A DNA stretch of 64,000 nucleotides, taken from NCBI GenBank assembly GCA_902806595.1, contig CADCXC010000041.1:124001-188000 (forward strand), read 5' to 3'. Below are positions 12,530 through 24,639 of the stretch, one piece after another (position 1 is the first letter of the stretch; each line of letters starts with the position of its first letter). Source of the DNA: Pyrenopolyporus hunteri (Eukaryota > Ascomycota > Sordariomycetes > Xylariales > Hypoxylaceae). The notes below the pieces were generated by a model, which saw nothing but the letters and a program-made list of their open reading frames with translations, was not told where the DNA came from and searched no databases. Made by a program: the position numbers and the translations under genes.

Positions 12530-14150
12530 TGGGCTTGACATTACTGGTCCTCGAATGCGGTATTCACTGAGTCGGTTCGGGGCTGTTGCTTGCTGTGCGA
12601 TGCCTATTTAGAGAGTTTCAATACTGTTTTTCAGATTAGGTCCCTCTCACAATCTTATCGAGCCTTTCGGACATCTAATATTAGTCTTTCGGTAATGGCA
12701 ATTGATGTCATAGTCCTACCTAGATTTTGGGGATGATGCCTTAACTCCTGATACGAGATTAGCTAAGTGGGTAGTTAATTGAATAGCTGTTTGCCACGAT
12801 TGGGATAATTCCCACCTTACTAGCGCAGGCTACGCTCCCTGTCAAGCCGGATTCTCAGGTGCTAAGCTTCGAAGGATGGGCTAACGACTCCCGTGGGCCC
12901 ACGAGAGACATCGCTTCCCAAGTCCCGGATTTGTTAGTGTGTTCCATTCTCGCAATAGCAAAGCGAGGTCGACGATATGGTGACTGATGCGAACTAATTT
13001 CGTGTCCTGGTACGGAGTAGCTCCGGCGGTGGACCAGGGTGGAAGAGGATGGGCCGGACTGCGCGTTACATTCGCGACCGCGTAGGGGCTTCTCGCATAA
13101 CGCCACGTGCTCTTCCACGGGAATGGTTCCTTGGTATAGCGAACGTCTTATTGTCGAACAGGACGGAGCTAGAAATAATTCACGAGGCGTTACCACAAAA
13201 TTCAAGGGATCTTATTGCGCGTAGTGATCCTGCTGTCTTCCGCGCCCTATGGTTGGTCGTTACAGCTTTGAAGTGCTGCGGGTTGCGTAAGCCGTCAGTA
13301 AACATCATACTACTCCGTACCTAGATAGTTGTCCAAACTTCGGGACGTGGCTGAACCTGAGCAGTCTCCAGCTGCCGAAACTAAACAGGGCTAAATAGGG
13401 AGCTAGCCGTTCGCAACTGTATACTTCATGCTGTTTCTATTTTAATCGCGGCCTTCGGTTGCAGTCGCATTCGATGAAGTTTAGTGGTGATCGCGATATG
13501 TCGCGTAGAAGAATACCTGAAATGCCAAAGGGGTGATCTATTGGGCCGCGCTCGAAACATAGGGGCCTGTTCCTGCTCAGCCATTTTGACCAGGGTAGTT
13601 CCATACTGGACCCTTACCCCGAACCTGACCTGGCCTCCCGTTTAGCTCATACGTAGGTAGTATCGATGCAACGTATTAACATTCTTCCAGCGGACGGATT
13701 TCGAGCCGTCGGCCACGCGAACTTACCTAGTTCTTAGCCCCCAATTCCCCATCCCGGCCGAGCGCCGATCCAGAAAACCGAGTCTCATTGCTGACTTTTG
13801 GCCGAGCCGGCTGGATTATTGGCCCCCGGGGGCTCCCATCCGAATGTGGCAGTGAGGATAGCGGCGTGAGTATCAGACGGATTCAGCTGCTGAAGGAGCT
13901 CATAATATAGCTAGCTTTTTATAAAAAGTTATATAAATATGATGTTTAAGTTCCTGGATTTTTTCATCTCGCAGATCATCACCCACCAAATATTACCGAC
14001 ACCCGACACTCAAAGAGCCTACCTAAACATCTACACAAGAATTCATAACGCTTCTATTTCCATATCCCGCCTCCCAATTCAAGTCCCAACAAATTTCCCT
14101 TCTCTGAATAATTCTAGCTAATTTCTACGACACACACCACCCGTGCGACA
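12530..14150. other. Intergenic, about 1.6 kb
   Basis: Short overlapping frames on both strands near 12850-13320 have no motif and compete with one another. The last 200 bp are AT-rich and include the likely promoter of the downstream oxidoreductase. Confidence 0.45.
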
Positions 14151-15155
14151 ATGACTTCCATTCGCAAAGTTGTCATCACCGAGTTCGGTGATGTCGATGT
14201 TCTCAAGATCGTTGAGGATGTCTGCCCACCTCCGCCTGCAAACCACGTCCAAATCGAGGTTGAATATTCCGGTTTCAGTGGGGCCGACGTCAACATGCGA
14301 AAAGGGATCTACCCCATGCAGAAAAAGGCACCGCTTACCCCTGGATATTGCCTGGTCGGCAAAGTCCGCTCCGTCGGCGATGGGTGCAGCGTCATCAAGC
14401 CCGGGGACGTCGTAGCCGTCTTAACCAAATACGACGCCGAGGCGGAGCTCGTCAACCAGCCCGAGAAGTACTGCATCAAAGTGCCGGAAGGCGTCGACCA
14501 CCGACAAGCCACGGCGCTGCTATGCGATTGGAATACGGCGTACGGGATGGTCATGCGCACGGCCAAGGTATCGAAAGGCCAAAGGGTTTTCATCCATGGC
14601 CTCAGCGGAGCCGTCGGCTGCGCTCTCATGACCCTCTGCAAGCTGAACGGGGCCGAAGTATACGGCACGGCCAGTGAGCGCAACCACAACGACGTCCGCG
14701 CGTACGGCGCTACTCCGTTCGTCTACACGAACAAGGACTGGATACAGAAGATGAAGGCGCTCGGCGGGGCGCACGCCGTCTTCGACCCGCTCGGCTTCGA
14801 GAGCTTCGACGAGAGCTTTTCCATCCTCGCCCCGGACGGCATCCTCGTGGCCTACGGCAACAACAAGAACTCCCTGGAGGACGGGAAGATCCGGAGCCCG
14901 CTTTGCGCCATTGTCAAGATGATCGCGCGTGGTCTTAACCCTCTGGACAGCAAACGGACCACCTTCTTCGGGCTCACGCGGGACTCGTCTACGTATCATT
15001 CGAATGTCACGGAGCTGATGAACATGGTGAAGAATGGGACTATCACCGTCCCTATCAAGAAGGTGTGGGCTATGGACGACATCAAGACTGCGCACCGGGA
15101 ATGGGGAAGCGGGAGTGGCATTGGGTCCCTCCTGATCAAGGTGGCGAAGGATTAG
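14151..15155 (+). CDS. Zinc-independent MDR quinone reductase-like oxidoreductase
   Basis: Single exon, 334 residues, medium-chain dehydrogenase/reductase. The GroES-like half contains the substrate-side loop VEYSGFSGADVNMRKGIYP and PGYCLVGKVRSVGDG. The NADPH-binding Rossmann half contains FIHGLSGAVGCALMTL (GxxGxVG type). The structural zinc Cys cluster and catalytic Cys/His pair of alcohol dehydrogenases are absent, which fits the quinone oxidoreductase/zeta-crystallin branch. Probable role: reduction of an enone or quinone using NADPH in the cytosol. Its neighbour on the same strand is another NADPH-type reductase, suggesting a detoxification or secondary-metabolism context, but the substrate cannot be read from sequence. 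Confidence 0.9.
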   Translation: MTSIRKVVITEFGDVDVLKIVEDVCPPPPANHVQIEVEYSGFSGADVNMRKGIYPMQKKAPLTPGYCLVGKVRSVGDGCSVIKPGDVVAVLTKYDAEAELVNQPEKYCIKVPEGVDHRQATALLCDWNTAYGMVMRTAKVSKGQRVFIHGLSGAVGCALMTLCKLNGAEVYGTASERNHNDVRAYGATPFVYTNKDWIQKMKALGGAHAVFDPLGFESFDESFSILAPDGILVAYGNNKNSLEDGKIRSPLCAIVKMIARGLNPLDSKRTTFFGLTRDSSTYHSNVTELMNMVKNGTITVPIKKVWAMDDIKTAHREWGSGSGIGSLLIKVAKD

Positions 15156-15995
15156 AGCACTTTCAGTATACTATTTTCCCTTTGTTCTTGGTGGGAATAT
15201 ATCAAAATCAATATGGCTCGCGCGTGTAGTAATGGGTTGGCGGCTTGCTGGTTAGATTAGAACCTCGTGTAATGGCTAGGGCGGACTTTGATGCGGATGA
15301 GCGACGATACCTTGTAAGACCTTCTCAATACATCCTAGATTTTCTGTAAATATAGCAAGCTTCTAGATGTTAAGGAAAAAAAATTGAATATAGATATCTG
15401 ATCAAGTTAAAATTGACGAGTCCAGGTCCAGAGTATGGTACCTACCCGAATTTAGCGGAAATAGGCACACATGAAGGTAATGCGATGCCAACCCTTGCGC
15501 CCGCGAGGATCTTAAGGGGGCGAGGAGTTCAGGGACGCGAATAGGCACCTACCACCTACACCCTAATCTTTGAGATAAGGGCATTCACCCACCTAGAAAA
15601 GGATGTCCGCGATGCTAAACCAGGTCTCTCCGCGTTGGCGCTACACGCATATGCTAATTGGCGATATCTCGGAATTCCGAACGTTGATTATTAAACCCTT
15701 TCAGCGTATCAATCGTCGTATATTAATCGGAGTCCCTTCGATGACGAAGCCAAAGGGCGGGGTATAATATCCCTCTATTAGGTTCTTGTTGCTTAGAATA
15801 CGATATCAATGTTTGTTATGCACTTAGCCCCTTTTGCCGATTGAGTTAAGGGGATGTGCTGCTTCACATGCAAAGAAGAAGGTGGTGGTGGTGGTCCTAG
15901 TTTAATATACTTAATATGCGTAAACCACCATTACGGCACGAGCACGATGCGTCCCCAAATACCAACACTCCAGGACACCCAAGGCCGGTTCGAAG
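15156..15995. other. Intergenic between two plus-strand reductase genes
   Basis: AT-leaning 840-bp spacer. A GGTGGT run occurs at 15882-15893 just before the next gene. No coding frame seen. Confidence 0.5.
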
Positions 15996-17033
15996 ATGGC
16001 TAAGCTGACATTCCCAAACCCGACCATACCCCTGAGCTCCACGGTTCTCGTCACCGGGGCCAATGGCTTGATTGCTTCTCATGTCGTCGATCAACTCTTA
16101 GCGGCCGGCTACGACGTCCGCGGAACTGTTCGAAACCTCGAAAAATGCTCGTGGATGGTGCCGCTATTCGCGTCGCGTCATCCCACCCGTCGCTTCGATA
16201 TAGTACGAGTATCAGACTTCGGTGCTCCCGGGGCATGGGATGCAGCGGTCAAAGGTGTCGCGGGCGTTGCGGCTGTTGCTGGCGGAGCGGACCTATTCGT
16301 CCCCGACATCGACAAAGCGCTCGAGGAAGAGTTCCCTTGGAACGAAGCGCTCCTCCGGGCCGCGAAGAATGAGCCCAGCGTCAAGTCGTTCGTCTACACA
16401 AGCAGCGCCTGGGCCGCATGGACCCCGAACCCAGAAAATAAGGTCAAGCTGACGGAATGGTCCTTCAACGACCACGCAGTTCAGACGGTGAGGAGTAATC
16501 CTGGTGGGCAGAAGGGAATATTGGAATACATGGCGTTCAAGACGTTGCTTGAGCAGCGAATCTGGGATTGGATCAAGAAAGAAAACCCTCCATTCCGTTT
16601 CAATACAGTCCTTCCAGAGACGGTCATTGGCGAGTGCCTTGACCCTAAGCATCAAGGAATCCCGAGTACATGCGGATTAGTGAAGTCGCTCTTCGAGGGG
16701 AAGAATTTGGACGTGCTAGACCTGCTACCACCCCAGTGGCATTGTGATACGCGCGACACCGGATTACTTTACGTAGCAGCTCTCGTCACGCCTGGTGTAG
16801 ACAGGGAGAGGCTTTTTGGGTTTGGAGATCGGTACAGCTGGCCCAAGATTGCTAGAATCTTGAAGGATTTATATCCTCAGAGGGACATACCATTATTGAG
16901 AGATAAGGGCTGGGACCAGACGGACGTGCCGAACAAGAGAGCGGAAGAATTGCTACGCGGCCTAGGACAGGATGGGTGGACTACCCTCGAGCAGAGTGTG
17001 AAGGCCTGTGCGGAAAGCTTCGTGAACCTCTGA
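15996..17033 (+). CDS. Extended SDR NAD(P)-dependent aldehyde/ketone reductase (GRE2/dihydroflavonol reductase-like)
   Basis: Single exon, 345 residues. The extended SDR cofactor motif VLVTGANGLIASHV lies at about residues 18-31. The active site has YTSSAWAAW (Ser) and EYMAFK (YxxxK Tyr and Lys). The substrate-binding C terminus contains RFNTVLPETVIGE and HCDTRDTG, as in fungal NADPH methylglyoxal and aldehyde reductases. Cytosolic; it reduces an aldehyde or ketone with NADPH. Only 840 bp from the MDR gene on the same strand, so the two may share a metabolic theme, although each probably has its own promoter. Confidence 0.9.
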   Translation: MAKLTFPNPTIPLSSTVLVTGANGLIASHVVDQLLAAGYDVRGTVRNLEKCSWMVPLFASRHPTRRFDIVRVSDFGAPGAWDAAVKGVAGVAAVAGGADLFVPDIDKALEEEFPWNEALLRAAKNEPSVKSFVYTSSAWAAWTPNPENKVKLTEWSFNDHAVQTVRSNPGGQKGILEYMAFKTLLEQRIWDWIKKENPPFRFNTVLPETVIGECLDPKHQGIPSTCGLVKSLFEGKNLDVLDLLPPQWHCDTRDTGLLYVAALVTPGVDRERLFGFGDRYSWPKIARILKDLYPQRDIPLLRDKGWDQTDVPNKRAEELLRGLGQDGWTTLEQSVKACAESFVNL

Positions 17034-17358
17034 CCTTAGGGGGGGTGCGATGTATTATTATGTGTAGGGTTTGGGGAAACGGGGATTGGCCGTCAAACTA
17101 CGCTGATACGCTGTTACTCTACTCGACATATTGTACTTTTTCCCGAAGTTCGATATGCTCGCCGCAAATCGTAGGTATGGCCCGCACTACTGTCTCTACG
17201 TCTTTCTGGATCGGGATCCGTTCCCATAACCCTGGGTTTTTGAGGTTGGGATTAATTTGAATTGGTTTCATTATGGCATAGGCTAGAATGGATCTTCGTA
17301 TTTTACGAGCCTGTGGTAGAAAATTACAGTATTTTATATGAGTCCACCTCCTTTCTGA
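17034..17358. other. Convergent spacer
   Basis: Separates the plus-strand reductase from the minus-strand GH2 gene; holds both 3' ends. Nothing else seen. Confidence 0.5.
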
Positions 17359-20354
17359 CTACGCAGCATTCAGAACTATCTCCGCCCCCTCGAGTCCCGA
17401 TGCCTGGGCGCGTACGGTAATCTCCCCGGAGGCACCGGGTTTTGAACGGACTACAGCGAGGGCGAGGCCACTGAAAGCGTTGCGTGTCAAGCTCGGGAAC
17501 ACAGTAAAGTCGGCGGGGTTGCCGTTATCGGTGGACACTATATCAGCGGCACCAGAGATGGAGAAGGTGATCGCGTTGCTCGCCTCAGGAACGGTGGTCC
17601 CGTTCTCGTCGACTACAGTGACGGTGATAAACGATAAGTCACGACCGTCACCGCGGATAGCGCTGCGGTCGGCCGTGATATTTAGCTTCGCGGCGGCGCT
17701 GGCCGTCTTCACGGTGTCCTCAGCCCACTTGGCGCCGTCTTTATACGCGACGACATGTAGTTCACCCGGTTGGTAGGTCACGTCATCCCACCGGAATCGG
17801 TAGTTAGAGGCTTTCCTTTGCTGCCTCCCAACGGACTTCCCATTGACGAAAAGTTCTGCCTCTTCAGCGCCCGAGAAGACGTGAACTGGAGTCACTTGAC
17901 CAACACGGCTAGGCCATGTCCAATGAGGTAGGATGTGTGCCATAGGACTAGCGATACGTTAGCAGTTATTCAAAGAGGATAATGGTTTACTTGAAGAGAC
18001 TCGTGGTACATCGTTCGGTTATTAGGATACGACTGATCCAACACGAGTCCTATGGGGAGTAATAAGGAGTTTAGTTTTACGTACTGTGAAGATGTTAGCC
18101 TTTTATCAACTAAGATGAAGAAGTTATAGAGCATACCTAGTCGGGACGCCAACGTGCCTGGTACAGATAGAAGCGATCCTTTTTGAAACCAGCAAGGTCG
18201 ATGATTCCGAAGTAAGAACTGCGGGCCTTGGTGTCGAACGGCGAGGGTTCGCCGAGATAGTCCCAACCGGTCCAGACAAACTCGCCTGCAACATAAGGAT
18301 ACTTATCCTGCATTCCGAACACCTTATCGGGCGACGAGCCCCAGGAGACGGCGTATAGCTCATAAGCACTGACAAACAACTTGGTTTGATCCGTCCCAGA
18401 TCTGCTGTCGGCGGTGGTACTGTTCGCGCTCGTAACAGGGAAAATATAGGTACCCCGCGAGCTGACGGCTGATGAGCTCTCGGTGCTCCATATGACTTTA
18501 TTTGGGTATGTTTGGTGGTAACTCGGAAACGCTGAACTGAACGACGTGCCGCGGCCCTCACCTTGGTAGTTCAAGCCCGGGATATCGACGGCGTTAGAAA
18601 ACTCGCTACCCGCCCTGGCATTATTAATACCGGCACTGAGTTGCCTTGTCGGATCTTCCTGCTTTACAATGTCTCGGAGCTCCCGGGCGGTTGCGCCGCC
18701 GGACGAGTCCGACTGCTCGACAATCTCGTTGCCGAAGCTCCAAGCCATGATGGAGGGGTCTGAAACGACGGGGTTAGCGAAATCTAAATCGGGATTTTAC
18801 CATCATCATGTAGCATTCGCTTTGATAGTCTCTGGGGAATCTCTGAGTGTGATAGTGGCCGACCGCTACTCTCCAATGCGATCTTGAGATAGAGAAGAAC
18901 GAACGGGGTGCGGACTTACGGTTACGGTCACGTCGGATGAAGTTGCGGAGATCCGGCTCGTGCCATTCATTAAAATACACGTGGTAGTCGTCGCTAATCT
19001 TCTGCCTCTTCCAAACGTCGAAGATCTCGTCAAGGACGAGGAACCCGAACCTATCCGCCAGGTCGAGCAACTCGGGAGCAGGTGGATTATGAGACATCCG
19101 AAGCGCATTGCAGCCCATTTCCTGCAATAATTCCAATTGCCTCTCAGCGGCTCGGAGATGGAAAGCCGCGCCGATGGAACCCTGATCGTGGTGATTGTTG
19201 GTGCCCTGGATATAGACCCGCTTTCCATTAACGATGATACCCTTGTTGGCGTCGTATGTTATGGAACGGATGCCGAACCGTGTTTCGTAAGAATCGATAG
19301 CGGCGCCGTCAGAAAGTAGTGTCGTTACAGCAACATACAGGTTAGGTCCCTGTTCAGGCTTAGGTCCCCAGAGTCGCGGATTTTCCACCGTCGCCGAAGC
19401 GTTCACGGATTGCTTGCTACCCGCCGCCACGTTTGCGGTCGTCTTCGGAAAGGAGGTAACGACATCGGCCCCGGCTTTCCCCGTTTCAGTATCGAAAGCA
19501 TACACATCTGTCTGCACTTCGATCTGGCGAGCCGCGCTTCCCTTGTTTTCAATCTGAACAGTCAAGTCCACGACGGCTGAGTCCGCGGATATGGTCGGGG
19601 TGGTAATATAAGTGCCGTATTGAGCAATATGGGTCTGGTCGACCTTAACTAGCCAAATATTTCGGTAAAGGCCAGCGCCAGGGTACCATCGTGAAAAGTT
19701 CGTAGGATTATCGATTCGAATGGCTAGCAGATTCTCTCCAGTCTTCACGTACGGTGTAAGATCCAGACGGAAGGAGTTGTAGCCGTAGGGCCATCCGCCT
19801 ATAAGTTGCCCATTGATCCATACGGCAGAGTTGGACATGGCGCCGTCGATGTCTAAGAAGATGGATTTTCCAGCGTCATCGGAAGTTATCGTTAGGTTAC
19901 GACGATACCAGCCAACTCCGTTGATAGGCAAGGCACCCATACTATTCGGGATCCCTGCTGCGCGGAAGGGGCCCTTGATCGCCCAGTCGTGCGGAACGTT
20001 CACAGTTTCCCACTTGCTGTCGTCGAAGGATGCTTGCACATATTGAACGTTGCTGCCCGGACTAGAGGTACTCGGGAATTCATGCTTCGCGCCGTTCACG
20101 ATGAAGTCGTTGCCAGAAGGGAGAATCCATTGTTTCATTGTGTTGTATGATAGTGAGTCGGGATTCGACGTGAAACGAGAGAAGCGCCAACCCTCATTGA
20201 TGCTGATACGTTCTCGACCCGTCGCTGCGGATGGATTCCGACAAGGAAGCCTTCCAGCGACGGCAGCTTCAACATTTTGGGGCTGTCCGAGTAGAACGAG
20301 CCCCGACAAGAGGAGCCCGAGGGCGCTGTATACTGTTCGCGCAAGTAGTGTCAT
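17359..20354 (-). CDS. Secreted glycoside hydrolase family 2 beta-galactosidase-like protein, interrupted at an exon junction
   Basis: GH2 enzyme predicted to hydrolyse beta-galactosides outside the cell. Exon 1 is 20354-18920 and starts with a signal peptide (LLARTVYSALGLLLSGLVLL). Exon 2 begins at 18759 and exon 3 is 17947-17359. Domains in order: GH2 sugar-binding sandwich (WYRRNLTI, GWPYGYNSFRLDLTPYV), Ig-like domain, TIM barrel (GTNNHHDQG, RMSHNPPAPELLDLADRFG), acid/base in AWSFGNE (Glu490) and nucleophile candidate in IWSTESSSAVSSRG (Glu572). Exon 3 has DUF4982-like and Ig-like C-terminal domains (EAELFVNGKSVGR). Oddity: the last codon of exon 2 is TAG at 18139-18137, directly followed by a good donor GTATGC. 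Frame is restored only if exon 2 ended one base earlier. As read, translation stops at 685 of about 881 residues. Confidence 0.85.
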
Positions 20355-22047
20355 GCCGGGTTCGTAGATAGGTAGTTACCATGAACGAACGGACCCGCGA
20401 GACCAGATCTCATATATATGCCCTACACCTGCCGCCCACCGGATGTATGCGAGGCATATATATAGCGCGAGGGTTACTGGTACGCGTATGGAAACCTGGA
20501 GGCGTTATTCGGTGAGAAACTAGACCGCAGCAGTTACGGCGCCGAGTAGCCCAAGGAGTTGTCCTTGCGGAGATCCTAGTCTAGCCCCCGTTGAGAGCCG
20601 AATTTGGACTATGGTCCTCGGGCGCCGGGTTATTTGTAGTCGAATAGCCGGAAGGCAAAACAGGGGAAATCAGGCACCATAAAGATCGGGCGTCTTCATC
20701 AGGTCTATGATTGGTGGGATTACCATCATAAATACGACAGTTGAAGCAGAGGGCATGACCCCAATCTCGAGAGCGACGGTTCCCATTTCCTCCTTCGGAA
20801 CAGAGCTATTGCTGCCTTAAACTTGACTTCTGAAAAAAGAAAAATATGTCATCATGCCGAACTCTCTCTCCACCTAGCACTTGCGTTGCCGTAGTTAAGG
20901 GGAGAAAAATTGAAGGTGAGATCAGAAGCGTTCCCGTTTTAAGCTTTACCTGGTAGGTCAGACAATTCCGACGCAGAAATACCGCGCTGAGAATGCTATC
21001 GCCCGCGTGGCTTATACACCTACGTAGATACCTACCTACCTAGGTCTTGTTAGCATAGATATAAAAGGACGTCATAATTTCGCCCTCTTCTTTCACGTTC
21101 GTCCGTTTCAAGTTCCGACGAGGTTATAACGTTGATTCTTCTGTCCGAGTTTCCGTACCTGAGAATTTAACGATTGCGTTAACACATCCCACCAATGTCA
21201 AAAAACTCCAAGTCAGGTACTTACTTACCTGCTCCTTTCCATATGTTCTCCTATAAACCTTTTCATACCCCAGTAAGCTCGACGATTAATTGATGACTAT
21301 TACGGTGGCTCCATAGGCTATCACGGCTTAACACTCATTGAACGGGTATTTCGTGGTCTTCAAGCATTGTGACGCTTGTTTGCGAATACCAAGACAGGAC
21401 CACCCCCGCCTACCGCCCTGTAACTATTTTCAACCCCGCACATTTCTACGCAAGTTGCATTATCTTCAATACTAGGTACCTAGAAAGAAACTTGTCAGAC
21501 AGGTACTTTATATCGGACAGCTCTTCGAGGGGCGACTGTGGGCCTTTCCCTTCAGAGTCAATATTGACTAGTTTGCCATCCTCCAACTACACCCCGGCCC
21601 ACGTCGCGGTAAGTAAGCCTTGTCGTCGAGAGATCTGCGTACGACACGCGTTCGATATGCAATGCTTGAAGTCGTCGTCCGCACATGCAGCCATGGGGGA
21701 ATTGATATCCTTAAAATACTATGCTGCCTAGAGATCATGGTCGTTAGATCTTGTATGGAAATCTGAGGCTCTGGGCTAGAGCCTTGAGTCTGGAATTGCG
21801 TAGGAAATACTGAAAAGAAGGGAGATCCGACGGGGGCCATTCGACCAAATCCGCCAATCGCAAAATATATTGTCCTATTGTATAATAGGCCCCGCACCAT
21901 GCCCTGTACTGGATTTTTGAGCGCTAAGACCACTATAACTACCTAGGTACCTATAAGGCACTTCGGCGGTCGGATTCAGCAATTCGTTACACCATTTTAT
22001 TTCATTAAATTTAAAATTTTCAGCGCCTCGTAAACTTCGTATATATC
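20355..22047. other. Intergenic, about 1.7 kb
   Basis: Upstream region of the GH2 gene and beyond. Short frames at 21369-21731 and 21568-21933 overlap on opposite strands without motifs. The sequence becomes steadily more AT-rich toward the inverted-repeat element. Confidence 0.45.
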
Positions 22048-22708
22048 TACCACAGCGGTAACCGTTAAATATAAATAACGATTATATATTTAAAAACGAT
22101 TTTTTAATAACATAAATTTAGTTAAATAATAATCGTTTTTTTTACGATAACGATTTTTTATATAAAATAGAAATAATTTTTTTTTTTTTTTTTTTTTTTA
22201 CGTTATTACGGTTACGAAACGATTATATAATCATTTACTTAAATACTTAAATACTTAAAATATTTTATTTTATAAAAATTTAAAAACTTAAAAAAAAATT
22301 TAAAAATTTAAAAATTTAAAAATTTAAAAATTTAAAAATTTAAAAAAAAAAAATTTAAAAAAAAAATTTAAAAAAAGAGATTTAAAAACTTAAAAATTTA
22401 AAAATTTAAAAATTTAAAAACTTAAAAAAAGAGATTTAAAAAAGGAAATTTAAAAAGGGAAATTTAAAGGGAAATTTAGAAAAAAATTTAAAAATATTAT
22501 AAAAAAAAAAATTCGAATGTAAAATTAAAAAATAATTTTTTTATATATTATATTATTATATAATATTTACGCGTTATAATATTAAAAATAAAAATAAAAA
22601 AACGCGTAAAAAAATAAAAAATCATTTTTTAAAAAATAACGTTTTTTTATAATTAACGTTTTTTAAATATATAATCGTTTTTTATTTTTATAATTTACCG
22701 TTACGATA
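22048..22708. mobile_element. AT-rich MITE-like element, copy A (RIP-degraded)
   Basis: Non-coding element flanked by TA on both sides. Its ends are inverted repeats: the left begins CCACAGCGGTAACCG and the right, read on the other strand, TCGTAACGGTAA. Both arms then share AACGATTATATATTTAAAAA. Internally it has a T run of more than 20 and an 8-bp tandem repeat (AAAAATTT). A second copy lies at 54619-55298 in the same orientation. The size, TA flank and lack of ORF fit a Tc1/mariner-type MITE; the extreme AT content and transition-type differences fit repeat-induced point mutation. Confidence 0.7.
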
Positions 22709-24639
22709 AATACTTATATAACGCATTTTAATTAACCTTAATTACGCGTATAATAAGGTTAAAATATACGTTATACCATTAAATTATAACGTTTTTTAAG
22801 TTACGAAATAATAAATTAATTAATTTTAAAAACCCCGTAATTATAAAGGTAATCCTCACGGCGAAAAGTCACGGTAAGTACAATACGTGTGTTAGGTGGT
22901 CTGATATACCGAATATGTAGGAGGGAGGTCCTGGTTATTAAGGGTTTTAGTGAAGCGCTAAAAGCCCTGGAGTACCGAGTGGTTATAGTGGTCTTAGCGC
23001 TCGAATTGCAGTATAGGGCATAGCGCTGGCCCATTACACAATAGAACAATGAGTTTTGGTGGTGGGGTCCAGCCTACGAGCCTTTAGGGGATCCAATGCC
23101 TTTTTTAGCGTAACCCAGCCGCCAGAAGTGCTAGACCACAGAGTACTAAAAGGCACCTGATCATTCAATTACTTCCCTATCAGAACCACGGTCGGCCCGA
23201 AATTAATGGATTATTCTCGGAATATTATTTGCATAAAGGCAGAAGTCGATGGTGGTCATTTCACCGCCAAATAGAAGAGCCCTTCCTAAACTTGTCGTAA
23301 TTGCGAACCCGGACGTTTTATTAGCGAGTCGAGGGGAATATTCACCAAGTAGAATGATATTATTCATAATTAAGGGAAAGCGGTATAAGAGAGTTAAGAA
23401 TATTACTATTATGATCCGTGCTGTGTATAAGGTCCGTCGTCCTAGACCTGTCTGATGAATAGGTAGGTAGCCACCTATATACTGATTCAGGGGTAATCTG
23501 TCGGCTGAATAAATACGACTAAAGTGGTACCCATCCAATATCCAACGCCACCATATTGCCTTCTATATTCAAGTCATTTGGCAGTGGTTTGGTGGTAAGA
23601 AGCTAACTCGCTATACCAAGCATTGTTTATTCATCTCTGAAATCCCCCTTACCTACATCCTATGAGACTCAAGATGGCAACTCATACTTCGATGACACGG
23701 TCCCGAAGATAGCACAAACGAAAAAAAAAAAAACCATTATACATATAGGTAATCGTCCACAACAAACAATTCAAGCCACGGAGTGAAGTTAAAGATAACG
23801 CTTCTATGCCGTCTTTACCTCTATTTCCGTTCCATTGCGTTCCTCCTTGCTGCTGTTGAAGACGCTGTCACATCCACAGTTATCACTTACCGCGGGCACC
23901 GTTTACACTAATGTACAATACATATGGTTCCCAATTCCTTTATGCCAACAGGTTCAGCCGCGTATTGTAGTGATTGGTATAATAGAATATGATTCGACTT
24001 TTCGAAAATATACGTACACTGATGATCCAGATCCAGAATTAGCAAGAGAAACAGGAATAGCCCAAAAGCTGCAAGACAGACAAGTAGATATAATGAATCT
24101 ATAATCTATATTCAAACGCAGGTTTCTAAACTTATATTATCGTGTTAGAGTATACACCATCATACAATTTGCGCTCAATTTCAATACATTATATTAATAT
24201 CTCATCTCTAACCTGACGGAAACGCGCATACACCGGGCTATCCTAACGTAGGGTTAAGAGGGAATGGAATAAATCATAAATCATGGCAATAAAACAATGT
24301 AAGAACATGTACATAAAGGTTGATGAACAGGCGATTTCCATATTCGAAGAACACTATAACAGGAAATACGCAATAACATGCCCTTTGGCACCTGATATCT
24401 TTGTTTTGCCAGAGAAATAACCAGGGGAAATCAACGGGCGGAAAGAAGCTTAGTTATGGAAACCCCCCTTTTGTCGTTCAGGCGTTCTTTGACAGTGTGT
24501 AAGACAAAGCTGCATATATATTATCATCAACGGGCCGAAATAATTCATGAAGATAACCAATAGTACAACAGTTATACAGGTGGATAGATTGTATATAGGA
24601 GAACAATAAAAATTAAATAAGTAATAATATACTACTCCT
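22709..24639. other. Intergenic, about 1.9 kb
   Basis: The first 120 bp remain extremely AT-rich, as if copy A sits inside or next to another decayed repeat. The rest has ordinary composition with only short frames (such as 23203-23538 and 23835-24104) lacking motifs. Confidence 0.45.

Noticed and set aside
22240..22480. Regular short repeats considered as a CRISPR-like array
   Set aside because: Units are 8 bp without spacers, within eukaryotic AT-rich repeat DNA.
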